A DNA stretch of 64,000 nucleotides from a virus, in the IMG/VR virus record IMGVR_UViG_3300030101_004160, positions 774 through 64,773 of that record. One strand, written 5' to 3'. Both the position numbers and the translations under genes were made by a program. A model generated the notes under the pieces. It made no database searches. It saw nothing but the letters and a program-made list of their open reading frames with translations, and was not told where the DNA came from. This document shows, piece by piece, positions 41,800 through 49,320 of the stretch (position 1 is the stretch's first letter; each line of letters opens with the position of its first letter).

Positions 41800-43089
41800 A
41801 TGACTAATTATGATATAGCACAAACTCTGCTAGGTAAACTTATTGTAGAGCCAAAACTAATAGGTAAGTACCAACAACTACTACATAAAGATTTATTTGA
41901 GTGTGATATGCATCAATCTGTGTATCACGCTCTTATAAATTTACATGAAAATAATAGAACAATAGATTTATTATCAGTTTCAAAATTAATAAAAGGGGAA
42001 AACATTGTTCTTGAATTGTCACAAATGACAGATAAGGCATTTGATTTTACAGAAGCATTTACCTGTATTGGTGTTCTTACAGAAGATTTTCAAAAAAGAG
42101 TATTGTTTGGTATTGTACATGAAGTTAATAATCAATTAAGCAATCATGAAGAATTAGAGCTAATAGTTGGAAAGTTAAGTTCTGAAATGTCAAAATTGCA
42201 AATAGGACAACCAGAACAACTTGGAAATATACAAAAACAAATTAAAGATTTCTTACAAGATGTTGAAACAAGAATTAATACAGAGGGTTTACTTGGTATT
42301 TCATCTGGTTTTAGAGATATTGACAGGTTTACTGGTGGTTGGCAAGAAACAGATTTAATTATAGTTGGTGGGGCATCATCTATGGGTAAGACAAGCTTTG
42401 CGCTTGCTCTTGCCTATAATGCTGCTTTGCGCACAAACACACCTACTGTAATTTTTTCATATGAAATGTCAGCACTACAGTTAATTAGACGTTTAGCTTC
42501 AATGGAGTCAGAAATAAGTAACAAATACATAACAAATGGCGCTTTAAATCAAGACGAATTAAAAAAGATACATGAATCTATTGGAAAAATAGAAAATATA
42601 CCAATAAATATAGACGAAGGTAGTCTTACATCATTGTCTTATTTAGTTCACAGAATTAAAGAGTATGTAAAAACAAAAAAAGTTAAATTAGTAATGGTAG
42701 ATTACTTACAGTTAGTTAGTTCAAAAAATAAAGCAGGAAGTCGTGAACAAGAAGTAAGTAAAGTGGCAAGAACATTAAAAAATTTAGCAAAAGAGTTAAA
42801 TATTACCGTAATTGCGTTAAGTCAATTAAATAGAGGTGTGGGTATGCGTAATAATAGCAAACCAACACTAGCAGATTTAAGAGAATCAGGTGAAATAGAA
42901 CAAGCAGCAGATATAGTTATGCTTATTTACCGACCTGAATACTATGGAATTGAATTTAATGATGACGGAAAAGAAAGTAAGGGCACTGCCAATATAATAT
43001 TTGCTAAGGGCAGAAATATTGGGGTAGGTGAAGTTACTTTAAGATTTAAAAGTGAAATAACAAAATTTATAGATTATGAAAAAATATAA
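41800..43089 (+). CDS. dnaB: replicative DNA helicase, DnaB family
   Basis: 429 residues from ATG 41800. A TTG eight codons upstream (41776) would put the start inside the promoter box, so the ATG is preferred. The N-terminal domain (NYDIAQTLLGKLIVEPKLI) is the DnaB N-terminal helical domain; a linker leads to the RecA-like domain with Walker A GASSMGKTSF at about residues 191-200, motif SYEMSALQLIRRL and LVMVDYLQLVS (Walker B). It also has SQLNRGVGMR and ADIVMLIYRPEYYG near the end. This hexameric helicase unwinds the phage fork. No primase domain is fused. Confidence 0.9.
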   Translation: MTNYDIAQTLLGKLIVEPKLIGKYQQLLHKDLFECDMHQSVYHALINLHENNRTIDLLSVSKLIKGENIVLELSQMTDKAFDFTEAFTCIGVLTEDFQKRVLFGIVHEVNNQLSNHEELELIVGKLSSEMSKLQIGQPEQLGNIQKQIKDFLQDVETRINTEGLLGISSGFRDIDRFTGGWQETDLIIVGGASSMGKTSFALALAYNAALRTNTPTVIFSYEMSALQLIRRLASMESEISNKYITNGALNQDELKKIHESIGKIENIPINIDEGSLTSLSYLVHRIKEYVKTKKVKLVMVDYLQLVSSKNKAGSREQEVSKVARTLKNLAKELNITVIALSQLNRGVGMRNNSKPTLADLRESGEIEQAADIVMLIYRPEYYGIEFNDDGKESKGTANIIFAKGRNIGVGEVTLRFKSEITKFIDYEKI

Positions 43090-43234
43090 AATTATAAAAC
43101 ATTATCCAATAGCAACTATAATGGCTTTTACACTTATAGTTTATTTTGCTTGGAAAATAATATTTTCATTAATCATAGCTATAGCATTATTTTTACCTAT
43201 ATATTTAGCTGTTCAAGTGCTTAATGATAACTAA
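43076..43234 (+). CDS. small membrane protein (52 aa)
   Basis: ATG 43076 lies inside the end of the helicase gene (14-base overlap, different frame). 52 codons: MKKYKIIKHYPIATIMAFT, then two near-continuous hydrophobic spans to residue 47 (WKIIFSLIIAIALFLPIYL). Two short spans separated by WK are expected. Hydropathy and exact length support it as a real small membrane protein. Confidence 0.45.
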   Translation: MKKYKIIKHYPIATIMAFTLIVYFAWKIIFSLIIAIALFLPIYLAVQVLNDN

Positions 43235-43241
43235 AAAATTG

Positions 43242-43249
43242 TATATTTG
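43242..43249 (+). promoter_or_regulatory. TATATTTG -7 box, start-codon proximal
   Basis: A perfect TATATTTG ends three bases before ATG 43253, so the transcript would begin at or beside the start codon. No clear -33 TTG. Confidence 0.5.
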
Positions 43250-43252
43250 CTA

Positions 43253-43522
43253 ATGAACAAGGAAAAAAAACAACAATCTAAGTTTGTTTCTATAGTAAAA
43301 GAAATAGCTTATGACCTTGGAATAGACAAACAACTTGTCAAACAAGTTTTGATTCTAACGTTTAAAGAAATAGCAATAACTTTAATACTTAGAGGAAAAA
43401 ATGTAATGATAAGAAGATTTGTAAAATTTGTAGTTGCAGCTTCAGCTATAAGAAAAATGAAAAAACAAAATAAAGAAAACAAAAATGAATCTAAACGAAC
43501 TAAAGAAAGAACTACCGTATAA
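43253..43522 (+). CDS. putative HU/IHF-like DNA-binding protein, leaderless (89 aa)
   Basis: From ATG 43253: IVKEIAYDLGIDKQLVKQVL then FKEIAITLILRGKNVMIRRF and a Lys/Arg-rich C-terminus. The succession 'x-x-I-A-x-D-x-G-[IL] ... V ... [IL]-x-x-[IL]-L-x-G-x-x-[VI]-x-[IL]-[RK]' resembles the N-terminal half of HU/IHF proteins, without a complete DNA arm. Basicity and proximity to replication genes suit an architectural DNA-binding protein. The end overlaps the next gene by 38 bases in another frame. Confidence 0.45.
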   Translation: MNKEKKQQSKFVSIVKEIAYDLGIDKQLVKQVLILTFKEIAITLILRGKNVMIRRFVKFVVAASAIRKMKKQNKENKNESKRTKERTTV

Positions 43523-43976
43523 GTGGCGTGTACAGTCCACTAAATATGGAAAAACTACCTGTGTAGCGTATATAGACGCTAGAGATTGCCAAGACTTATT
43601 AGACGAAGTATGCGGTCCAGAAAACTGGCAAAGTATATTCTATGAAGAGAATGGCTTACTGTTCTGTAAAGTAGGCATTTGCTGTGATGCAAAAGATAAT
43701 GAATCTGAAGTAGCATATCACCAATGGGTATGGAAATCAGACACAGGATCAGAATCTAATGTAGAAAAAGACAAAGGTCATGTATCAGATGCATTTAAAC
43801 GTGCATGTGTATCATGGGGTATAGGTAGATTTTTATACAGACTACCAATACAGACGCTACAAACTAAACAATGGAAAGGGAAGGATTATCCTTATGCTCC
43901 AGAAAAAGATAAAATTATATTTGATGGCGATACGCTAACCAAATATATTAATTGGAAAATCAAAAACAATAAATAA
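43485..43976 (+). CDS. Rad52-type single-strand annealing protein
   Basis: 163 residues: YIDARDCQDLLDEVCGPENW, then WVWKSDTGSESNVEKDKGHV, AFKRACVSWGIGRFLY and a C-terminal beta strand. This is the Rad52/Rad22-like family signature (conserved ARD...DEVxGPENWQ and AFKRAAxxxGIGRYLY patterns). It anneals complementary single strands during phage recombination, normally beside an SSB and exonuclease, both present here. The start at 43485 gives a 38-base overlap with the previous gene; no nearer ATG keeps the conserved N-terminus. Confidence 0.8.
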   Translation: MNLNELKKELPYKWRVQSTKYGKTTCVAYIDARDCQDLLDEVCGPENWQSIFYEENGLLFCKVGICCDAKDNESEVAYHQWVWKSDTGSESNVEKDKGHVSDAFKRACVSWGIGRFLYRLPIQTLQTKQWKGKDYPYAPEKDKIIFDGDTLTKYINWKIKNNK

Positions 43977-44233
43977 TGGAAAACGAAGAAATAAGACATG
44001 GTACTGTAGAGATACATCAAGATAGACCAGAGAGCTACATACCTAAAAACATTATCAATACTCCTCATTTACAAGAGCAAATAGATATTCAACAAAAGTA
44101 TAATGATTTAAAAAAAGATAATGAAAGATTAAGAGAAAATAATACAAATTACAAATTACAATTAATAGCAGTAAAAGAAAAATTGTATAAAATAACTAAA
44201 ATAATAGAACAAGAAAATGGCACTACCTTTTAA
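43976..44233 (+). CDS. small coiled-coil protein between annealing protein and SSB (85 aa)
   Basis: An acidic N-terminus, then Asn/Lys/Glu helices (YNDLKKDNERLRENNTNYK). No motif. It overlaps the previous gene by one base and the SSB start by 17 bases, so it is part of the recombination operon. Function unknown. Confidence 0.4.
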   Translation: MENEEIRHGTVEIHQDRPESYIPKNIINTPHLQEQIDIQQKYNDLKKDNERLRENNTNYKLQLIAVKEKLYKITKIIEQENGTTF

Positions 44234-44795
44234 TTTAAATACAACAACAACAACTAGAGCGCAAGGAGAAAAAATAGAATACATTCAGCCTGGAGCTCAT
44301 CATTGTAAAATAACTGGCCTTACAACATCTGATAGTTTAGATAATTATAATGGATCGCCTTTTATACAGTATACCGTTAAGAGTACTGATGGTAAAATAG
44401 GCAGATGTAGATTTTGGGTTGTAAAAGAATCTGACAAACCGTCTACAAAAGAATGGAAAACTAAACAAATTAAAGACTTTCTAATTAATGCAGGCGTGAA
44501 AGACTTTAGCGATGATAGCACTGCTATGAACGCGGCTATACATCAGGATCTTATGATAGCATTTATTTCGGAAGAATATATTGGAATCAATAAAGAAAAC
44601 GAAGAGCCTGTAATTAGAAAAGCTGTTAAGTACAGATGGTCATCAAAAGTAGGCGGTAAATGCACCTACAATGACGACATGAACAAATCATTATCTGACG
44701 AAGAAATGGCTGAGTTTACAAGCAAACACGCTTCGTGGGGCAGAGCAAACGCAATAGCGCAAGACGCCTCTAGTGACGATGATATGCCATTCTAA
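44217..44795 (+). CDS. ssb: single-stranded DNA-binding protein (SSB-like)
   Basis: 192 residues. The N-terminal half is beta-rich (FIQYTVKSTDGKIGRCRFW) with Gly/Asn turns, compatible with an OB fold of the phage ssDNA-binding type. The C-terminal 25 residues are linker-like and end SSDDDMPF, the acidic tip that recruits partners in bacterial SSBs. The slot beside Rad52-like, RusA-like and exonuclease genes supports this. It does not closely resemble E. coli SSB over the core, so it is likely a phage-specific class. Confidence 0.7.
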   Translation: MALPFNLNTTTTTRAQGEKIEYIQPGAHHCKITGLTTSDSLDNYNGSPFIQYTVKSTDGKIGRCRFWVVKESDKPSTKEWKTKQIKDFLINAGVKDFSDDSTAMNAAIHQDLMIAFISEEYIGINKENEEPVIRKAVKYRWSSKVGGKCTYNDDMNKSLSDEEMAEFTSKHASWGRANAIAQDASSDDDMPF

Positions 44796-44813
44796 AGATA
44801 AGAGATAACAAAT

Positions 44814-44880
44814 CCCAAGGGTATCAGGTAAAACTACTGGTTAGTTTTTTAAGACTTAAGTGCGCCAACTTACCCTAGGG
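44814..44880 (+). promoter_or_regulatory. structured intergenic RNA element, possible terminator
   Basis: CCCAAGGGTA (44814-44823) is complementary to TACCCTAGGG (44871-44880) over 9 of 10 positions. Inside it, AAAACTA/TAGTTTT (44830-44836, 44842-44848) forms a hairpin followed by T residues, which could terminate SSB transcripts. The 24 bases just after the outer helix hold the promoter box for the next gene. Confidence 0.45.
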
Positions 44881-44903
44881 TGCAACTCTTTAATTTTTTT
44901 TAC

Positions 44904-44911
44904 TATATTTG
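44904..44911 (+). promoter_or_regulatory. TATATTTG -7 box for the resolvase operon, start-codon proximal
   Basis: A perfect TATATTTG ends four bases before ATG 44916. A GTG at 44880 would extend the protein by 12 residues but lies inside the promoter and structured element, so the ATG is preferred. Confidence 0.55.
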
Positions 44912-44915
44912 CCAG

Positions 44916-45281
44916 ATGTGTGCAATTTTTATACCAAAGAATGTGCCGTCTAGCAAAAATAGTAAACAATGGACAGGTAAATATTTAATTCATTCTAAAA
45001 CCGTTAGAAATTATATAAAAATAACAAAGCCAGATTGGATAGCAAACAAAAAAAAGTTTTTAAAATTGATAGAAAATAAACAAAAACCATATAATATAAA
45101 GTTTACATTTATTAGAGATAGTAAGCGTAAATTTGATTACATAAACCCTTGTCAAACTGTGCAAGATTTAATGGAGCAATATGGTTATATTGAAAACGAT
45201 AATTGTGAAAATATTATTCCCTGTTTTGGAAAATATATTGTAGATAAAAATAATGCAGGAGTTAAAATAGAAGTTTTATAA
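44916..45281 (+). CDS. rusA: RusA-like Holliday junction resolvase
   Basis: 121 residues: NVPSSKNSKQWTGKYLIHSK near the N-terminus, then FIRDSKRKFDYINPCQTVQD and GYIENDNCENIIP. The 'P-x-S-K-N ... D-x-x-N-x-x-K/Q ... D' arrangement with acidic Asp residues is that of RusA-type endonucleases, which resolve Holliday junctions in phage recombination. The leaderless-type promoter starts this unit. It ends by one-base overlap with the DnaA-domain gene. Confidence 0.75.
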   Translation: MCAIFIPKNVPSSKNSKQWTGKYLIHSKTVRNYIKITKPDWIANKKKFLKLIENKQKPYNIKFTFIRDSKRKFDYINPCQTVQDLMEQYGYIENDNCENIIPCFGKYIVDKNNAGVKIEVL

Positions 45282-45718
45282 TGAACGATTCGTTAAAAGA
45301 TTATTTTGAAGATTATTGCAAAGAAGTAGATATAACTGTAAATCAATTAATTTCAAAATCTAGAAAAAGAGACTTGGTAGAAAAAAGAATGGTATTAATG
45401 TATACCCTAAGAAAATCAGTAGGCATGACGTATCACAGTATTGGCGGTGCATTAAATAAAGATCATGCATCGGTCATATACGCAATCAAAACCATAGAAG
45501 ATTTTATTAAGGTGTATCCACACATACAAAGACAATACGATATTTCTGAAGAAATTCTTGTTGATCATAAAGAAAATTTAATAGAATACTACAAGTCACC
45601 AATAATATCAGATTTAGAAAGAAACAAACAACTGGTAAACATATTACTAGATAATAATGATAGATTAAAATTACAAATAAAACAATTAAAAGCAGAATTA
45701 CATGACAACAAAAACTAA
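45281..45718 (+). CDS. DnaA-domain-IV-like DNA-binding protein (145 aa)
   Basis: Residues about 25-75 match the C-terminal DNA-binding domain of DnaA: RKRDLVEKRMVLMYTLRKS, then YHSIGGALNKDHASVIYAI, i.e. the helix-turn-helix with the conserved D-H-[AS]-[ST]-V signature that reads DnaA boxes. There is no AAA+ ATPase domain. The C-terminus is a helical linker region. It could mark the phage origin, compete with host DnaA or regulate transcription; the choice is open. It overlaps the previous stop by one base and the next gene by 17 bases. Confidence 0.7.
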   Translation: MNDSLKDYFEDYCKEVDITVNQLISKSRKRDLVEKRMVLMYTLRKSVGMTYHSIGGALNKDHASVIYAIKTIEDFIKVYPHIQRQYDISEEILVDHKENLIEYYKSPIISDLERNKQLVNILLDNNDRLKLQIKQLKAELHDNKN

Positions 45719-46055
45719 AAAGGAAAAAGTTAATATTGCTGGTAAGCCTTACAAGCTAGACAAGCCAGTTGCAGACACTCTTAAAAACATGTCGGAGGCA
45801 ATTAGATCACACGAAGTTGCTTTATTGACTTGGGTGCACAAAGATTATAATGCGTCAGGAAAATTTGAAGAAGATGAAGTAAAAAGTTTTAGAAAATCAC
45901 TATATCAATATAGCTTACAAATCCCTGAAGCAAATAATATCTTATTAAAAATGTCTGAGTTAGACGATAAAACAGAAAAAGAATTAGAAGAATTAAATAA
46001 TCAAGATAAAAAAGTTCAAAACAAAGAAGAGAAAGACGCGGGGACAAAAGAATAA
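45702..46055 (+). CDS. hypothetical helical protein (117 aa)
   Basis: Lys/Glu-rich, helical (KPVADTLKNMSEAIRSHEV). No family recognised. It overlaps the previous gene by 17 bases and closes that unit, just before the promoter and hairpins at 46062-46140. Confidence 0.4.
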   Translation: MTTKTKKEKVNIAGKPYKLDKPVADTLKNMSEAIRSHEVALLTWVHKDYNASGKFEEDEVKSFRKSLYQYSLQIPEANNILLKMSELDDKTEKELEELNNQDKKVQNKEEKDAGTKE

Positions 46056-46061
46056 TTTTAC

Positions 46062-46140
46062 TACTTTTGTAGAACTTTCTTGTCCATGTTCACATGGTTT
46101 TTGTTTTGATTCATTAGGGCCCTACTTCGGTAGGGTCTTA
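46062..46140 (+). promoter_or_regulatory. promoter plus two-hairpin leader upstream of the exonuclease gene
   Basis: TACTTTTG (46062-46069) fits TAnnTTTG. The leader then has CCATG/CATGG (46084-46088, 46093-46097) followed by the T-rich TTTTTGTTTTG, and a second hairpin from TAGGGCCCTAC to GTAGGGTCTTA (46115-46125, 46130-46140) closed by a TTCG tetraloop. The first could be an attenuator; the second is very stable and sits 17 bases before ATG 46158. No -33 TTG is evident. Confidence 0.5.
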
Positions 46141-46157
46141 GTGCATTAAAAGAGCAA

Positions 46158-46967
46158 ATGAAAAAAATAAAAAATCACACTATTGACAATGACAACTACT
46201 ACATTGATACTGAGTATGTAACAAATAGTATGTTGAATAAACTAACTAGCAATTCTCCAGAGTATTTTAAATATTCTTTAGAGAATCCACAGCCGCCTTC
46301 AAGCGCAATGAAGTTTGGAACAGCTTTGCATATGCAGGTTTTACAACCTGAAGAGTACAACAAACATTATGTAGTTATGCCTAAATTTGACAAAAGAACC
46401 AAAAAAGGCAAGGAGGATTTTGAAGCATTTACTAACAAACACATGTTTAAAACTGTATTATCACAAGAAGATCATGATACTATACAGGAGATAACAAGTA
46501 AATTATTTCAAGATGGTGATGCCGTACAATTATTGTCAAACGGCTTAAAAGAACACATAGCTGTTTGGCATAATGAAGAATATAATGTAAATTGCAAAGG
46601 TATGTTAGACGTTTATAATATAGAAAATAACACTATAGTAGATTTGAAAACTACTAAGGACACGTCCTATTATGGATTTGCAAATTCTATTAAAAAGTTT
46701 AACTACCATAAACAAGCTGCATTTTACATGGATGCAGTAAAAGCTCAAGAGTATTATATTGTAGCTGTAGAAAAAACTAAACCATACAGCATTAGTATAG
46801 TGCAATTAGGAGATGATCTTATTGATAGAGGCAGAGAACTTTATAATAGGGATTTAGAAGTATACAAATATTGTGTAGACAATAATTATTGGCCTGGTAG
46901 AGGCTTTGATTATCTAGACAAAAAATCAAAACGAACTATTCACATAATGACAGAAGATATATTATGA
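46158..46967 (+). CDS. PD-(D/E)XK exonuclease (RecE/DUF3799-like)
   Basis: 269 residues: YVTNSMLNKLTSNSPEYFKY near the N-terminus, GTALHMQVLQPEEY, then the nuclease core GMLDVY with VDLKTTKD (the Asp...Asp-x-Lys of PD-(D/E)XK enzymes) and HKQAAFYMDAV. This matches phage exonucleases of the RecE/DUF3799 class, which resect ends so that the Rad52-like protein and SSB can act. It is separated from those genes by the promoter described above and overlaps the next gene by four bases. Confidence 0.75.
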   Translation: MKKIKNHTIDNDNYYIDTEYVTNSMLNKLTSNSPEYFKYSLENPQPPSSAMKFGTALHMQVLQPEEYNKHYVVMPKFDKRTKKGKEDFEAFTNKHMFKTVLSQEDHDTIQEITSKLFQDGDAVQLLSNGLKEHIAVWHNEEYNVNCKGMLDVYNIENNTIVDLKTTKDTSYYGFANSIKKFNYHKQAAFYMDAVKAQEYYIVAVEKTKPYSISIVQLGDDLIDRGRELYNRDLEVYKYCVDNNYWPGRGFDYLDKKSKRTIHIMTEDIL

Positions 46968-47356
46968 AACATTCAGTAGTATTTGAGGGTGGAATTGATA
47001 AAGTTAGCACCCTGGCTGACGGGAGCCTGCGTATATACGTAGGTACTCCTGAATTAGCAAACGAAACTATGGTTAATCTTTTTAGTTTAATCAAAAAACC
47101 AGGTTATGTATTAATATCAGCTAATAATATTAATCAAGACCAAATAGATGCAGTAGAAAAAGCTACAACAAACACAGAGTTTAGCGAAAAAACACCAAGT
47201 CAAAGGTTAAGAGGCGTACTTTACAAGTTATGGGAAAAAACACAGCCTAAAACTATGAACGGAGACACAGGCGAAATGGAGTATGTAGACTTTGATTTAT
47301 TTTACAAAAGGCAAATGAATAAAATAACTGATCACTTTAAAACAAAATTAGACTAA
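46964..47356 (+). CDS. conserved recombination-module protein of unknown function (130 aa)
   Basis: Beta N-terminus (VVFEGGIDKVSTLADGSLRI), then VGTPELANETMVNLFSLIK and a basic helical C-terminus. It directly follows the exonuclease gene with a four-base overlap, as a frequent partner gene of such modules in Bacteroidetes phages. I cannot assign a biochemical role. Confidence 0.45.
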   Translation: MKHSVVFEGGIDKVSTLADGSLRIYVGTPELANETMVNLFSLIKKPGYVLISANNINQDQIDAVEKATTNTEFSEKTPSQRLRGVLYKLWEKTQPKTMNGDTGEMEYVDFDLFYKRQMNKITDHFKTKLD

Positions 47357-47697
47357 TGACAAAACACAATAAATATTATTATGAGTTTGACAGGAATATG
47401 AGTTCAACTTATCCTGTAAAACAAGAAGAGAAAAAGGTTTCGTATAAATTTGATTGGCATTTAGAACAAGTAACTAAAGAAGTTGTAAACTTGTTAAAAG
47501 AAAAAAACAAAGCATACGGAAATACAGCATTAAATCCACCTAATATATTTAGTAAATTAGATTCAGCTGAGGCAATATGCGCAAGAATTGATGATAAATT
47601 ATCTAGAATAAAAAATAAAGGTATTAATGATCAAACAGAAGATACTATAAATGATTTAATTGGATATCTTTTATTACTAAAAATGTCAAAAGAATGA
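47356..47697 (+). CDS. putative nucleotide pyrophosphohydrolase, MazG-like (113 aa)
   Basis: Residues about 30-113: VVNLLKEKNKAYGNTALNP, AICARIDDKLSRIKNKG, then EDTINDLIGYLLLLKMS. The order 'K-N-x-x-Y-G ... R-x-x-D-K-x-x-R-[IL] ... E-D-x-x-x-D-[LI]' is typical of all-alpha MazG/DUF1599-type proteins, which hydrolyse NTPs or alter nucleotide pools. The Asp and Glu pairs could bind Mg2+. The first 30 residues are basic and look like a phage-specific extension. Confidence 0.6.
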   Translation: MTKHNKYYYEFDRNMSSTYPVKQEEKKVSYKFDWHLEQVTKEVVNLLKEKNKAYGNTALNPPNIFSKLDSAEAICARIDDKLSRIKNKGINDQTEDTINDLIGYLLLLKMSKE

Positions 47698-47903
47698 TTT
47701 ACATATCTCTTACAATAATATTTATTGTGTTTTTTTTAATAATTTTACAATCTTACGAGTTATTAACAAACGAAAACAACGAATTAATTAAAAATTTAAA
47801 TAATTATGCCGAAAAAAAAGAAGCTGAACAGTTCAAATCCCAAATACAAAAGCCAAAGCGAATTAAAGATAAAACCTATAAAAAAGAAAAAGCTAATGTG
47901 TGA
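47694..47903 (+). CDS. small N-terminally anchored protein (69 aa)
   Basis: The N-terminal span ISLTIIFIVFFLIILQSYE is followed by a charged helical, Lys-rich tail. Overlaps the previous gene by four bases. It could tether a cytoplasmic coil to the membrane. Unrecognised. Confidence 0.5.
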   Translation: MIYISLTIIFIVFFLIILQSYELLTNENNELIKNLNNYAEKKEAEQFKSQIQKPKRIKDKTYKKEKANV

Positions 47904-47943
47904 AGTTAAAGGAATAAAAATATATGGGGTTTGGTATGAATAA
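47806..47943 (+). CDS. very small basic protein (45 aa)
   Basis: ATG 47806 lies inside the previous gene in another frame, in the AAATAATTATG start context. 45 codons: MPKKKKLNSSNPKYKSQSE then Lys-rich residues and GIKIYGVWYE. Basic, no motif. The start context favours translation, but overlap and size make it uncertain. Confidence 0.35.
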   Translation: MPKKKKLNSSNPKYKSQSELKIKPIKKKKLMCEVKGIKIYGVWYE

Positions 47944-48037
47944 ACAAGACCAAATAAGATATTGGAAAAAGTATAGGGCCTATTTAATCAGATGGATAAA
48001 ACGCATTGACAAGCATATTGCAAAACTTAAACGCTAA
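47936..48037 (+). CDS. possible tiny basic protein (33 aa)
   Basis: ATG 47936 overlaps the end of the 45-codon frame; 33 codons, MNKQDQIRYWKKYRAYLIR then KRIDKHIAKLKR. Basic and amphipathic. It ends 11 bases into the convergent metallophosphoesterase gene. Overlapping start and the sharp end of plus-strand coding at the convergence give modest support. Confidence 0.3.
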   Translation: MNKQDQIRYWKKYRAYLIRWIKRIDKHIAKLKR

Positions 48038-49310
48038 CGTTATAATTTAGTATACCTTGTAATCCATTTTGTCTGTTATATATAAAAGCTTGAGCTTTCT
48101 TTATATTTCCTATAAACCCTTTACTATCGTGCCAATAGTCTGTTGCAGACATAGAGGATAAATTTCTTACAGTAATACCGTTAAGCTCTTCTATAGCTTG
48201 TAGTTTTGTCGCTTTATTAGTATGATAATGACCTCTATGAACTTCTACATAAACAGTATCACTCCATAAATTTTTAAATCTTTGAGCTATAATTCCAGGC
48301 AAATCATTTATTTTAGGGCCATCACCATGATCCGATATAATTAAATTATTACCATAAGGTATTGCTTTCATCAAACAATCATTATTATCCACTTTTACAT
48401 TCTTATTTTCTTCATAATACAATTCTAACGTGTCGCCTAAGTGCATTACAGATTCTCTATCGTGATTTCCTGGTATTACCATAACATGCACATCAGCCAC
48501 CTCTGCTAATATATCTATAGCTTTTATCATTAATCTACGAGCAAATCTATACATATCTATATGATAATTGCTGTTAAATTGCGGCGTTCCTTTTGTCGTA
48601 GATGGTATAGGCCAGTCTCCGTCTGAGTTTAATAAATCATGACCTACGATAAAAAGTATCTTATCTATATAAAACCCTTGCGCTCTGTACAAAAGATGCT
48701 CTATAGCGTTTAAAAGACGCTCTTCAGCAATCTCCATACTATATTCGTCGTTTTTGATACCAATTTTACCTAGATGTAAATCAAAAGCAGATATTTCTAA
48801 CAAATGCAAATCATTTCTATCATCAGGCCTATTTCTTTTTATTTTTGCAACCTTTGGAGATATATTACGTAAATCTTCTATAAGTTCCTGTTTGATTTTT
48901 TTTATATTTAGTTCTGGTTTTATTTTTTTTAGAAAAGCTTTAGTTCTATACATCGTTACAGTTACTGGATTTCTGTCATTATCAAAACCAGTTACTTCAT
49001 ATGTACCTATATCGTATTTTTCTACCTCCCAAAAATCTAAATCAACTTCACATGCGGCTAATAAATCTTCTAATGATTTTACTCTTGTGCAATTTTCTGC
49101 AGAAAGCACAGCATTAGATTTAGTTTCTTGAAAATTTATGACTTCTTTTTCTTTGGGTTCCGTGTCTGGATTTTTTCTTCTTAAGGCTCTTGCTAAGGTT
49201 CTTATTTGTTCATAATTGGTGCCAAATTTTTTTGCTGTATCTGCATACTTGCTACGCATTAGGTTAGGATTTTTTAACAAATATTCCCGTATCTTATCAT
49301 TTAAAGTCAT
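48027..49310 (-). CDS. metallophosphoesterase (calcineurin-like) with N-terminal DNA-binding-like region
   Basis: 427 residues from ATG 49310; an upstream ATG at 49340 would overlap the previous gene by 20 bases, so the downstream start is preferred. The first 60 residues are basic and helical (YEQIRTLARALRRKN), compatible with a small HTH. The catalytic domain shows DLHLG (177-181), VGHDLLN (about 222-228), GNHDRE (281-286), DHGD (about 327-330) and HRGHYH (358-363), the five-motif set of two-metal phosphoesterases. Substrate is unknown: nucleic acid processing (Mre11-like) or nucleotide hydrolysis are both possible. It is the last gene of the late block. Confidence 0.75.
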   Translation of the reverse strand: MTLNDKIREYLLKNPNLMRSKYADTAKKFGTNYEQIRTLARALRRKNPDTEPKEKEVINFQETKSNAVLSAENCTRVKSLEDLLAACEVDLDFWEVEKYDIGTYEVTGFDNDRNPVTVTMYRTKAFLKKIKPELNIKKIKQELIEDLRNISPKVAKIKRNRPDDRNDLHLLEISAFDLHLGKIGIKNDEYSMEIAEERLLNAIEHLLYRAQGFYIDKILFIVGHDLLNSDGDWPIPSTTKGTPQFNSNYHIDMYRFARRLMIKAIDILAEVADVHVMVIPGNHDRESVMHLGDTLELYYEENKNVKVDNNDCLMKAIPYGNNLIISDHGDGPKINDLPGIIAQRFKNLWSDTVYVEVHRGHYHTNKATKLQAIEELNGITVRNLSSMSATDYWHDSKGFIGNIKKAQAFIYNRQNGLQGILNYNVSV

Positions 49311-49320
49311 TTTAAATTTT

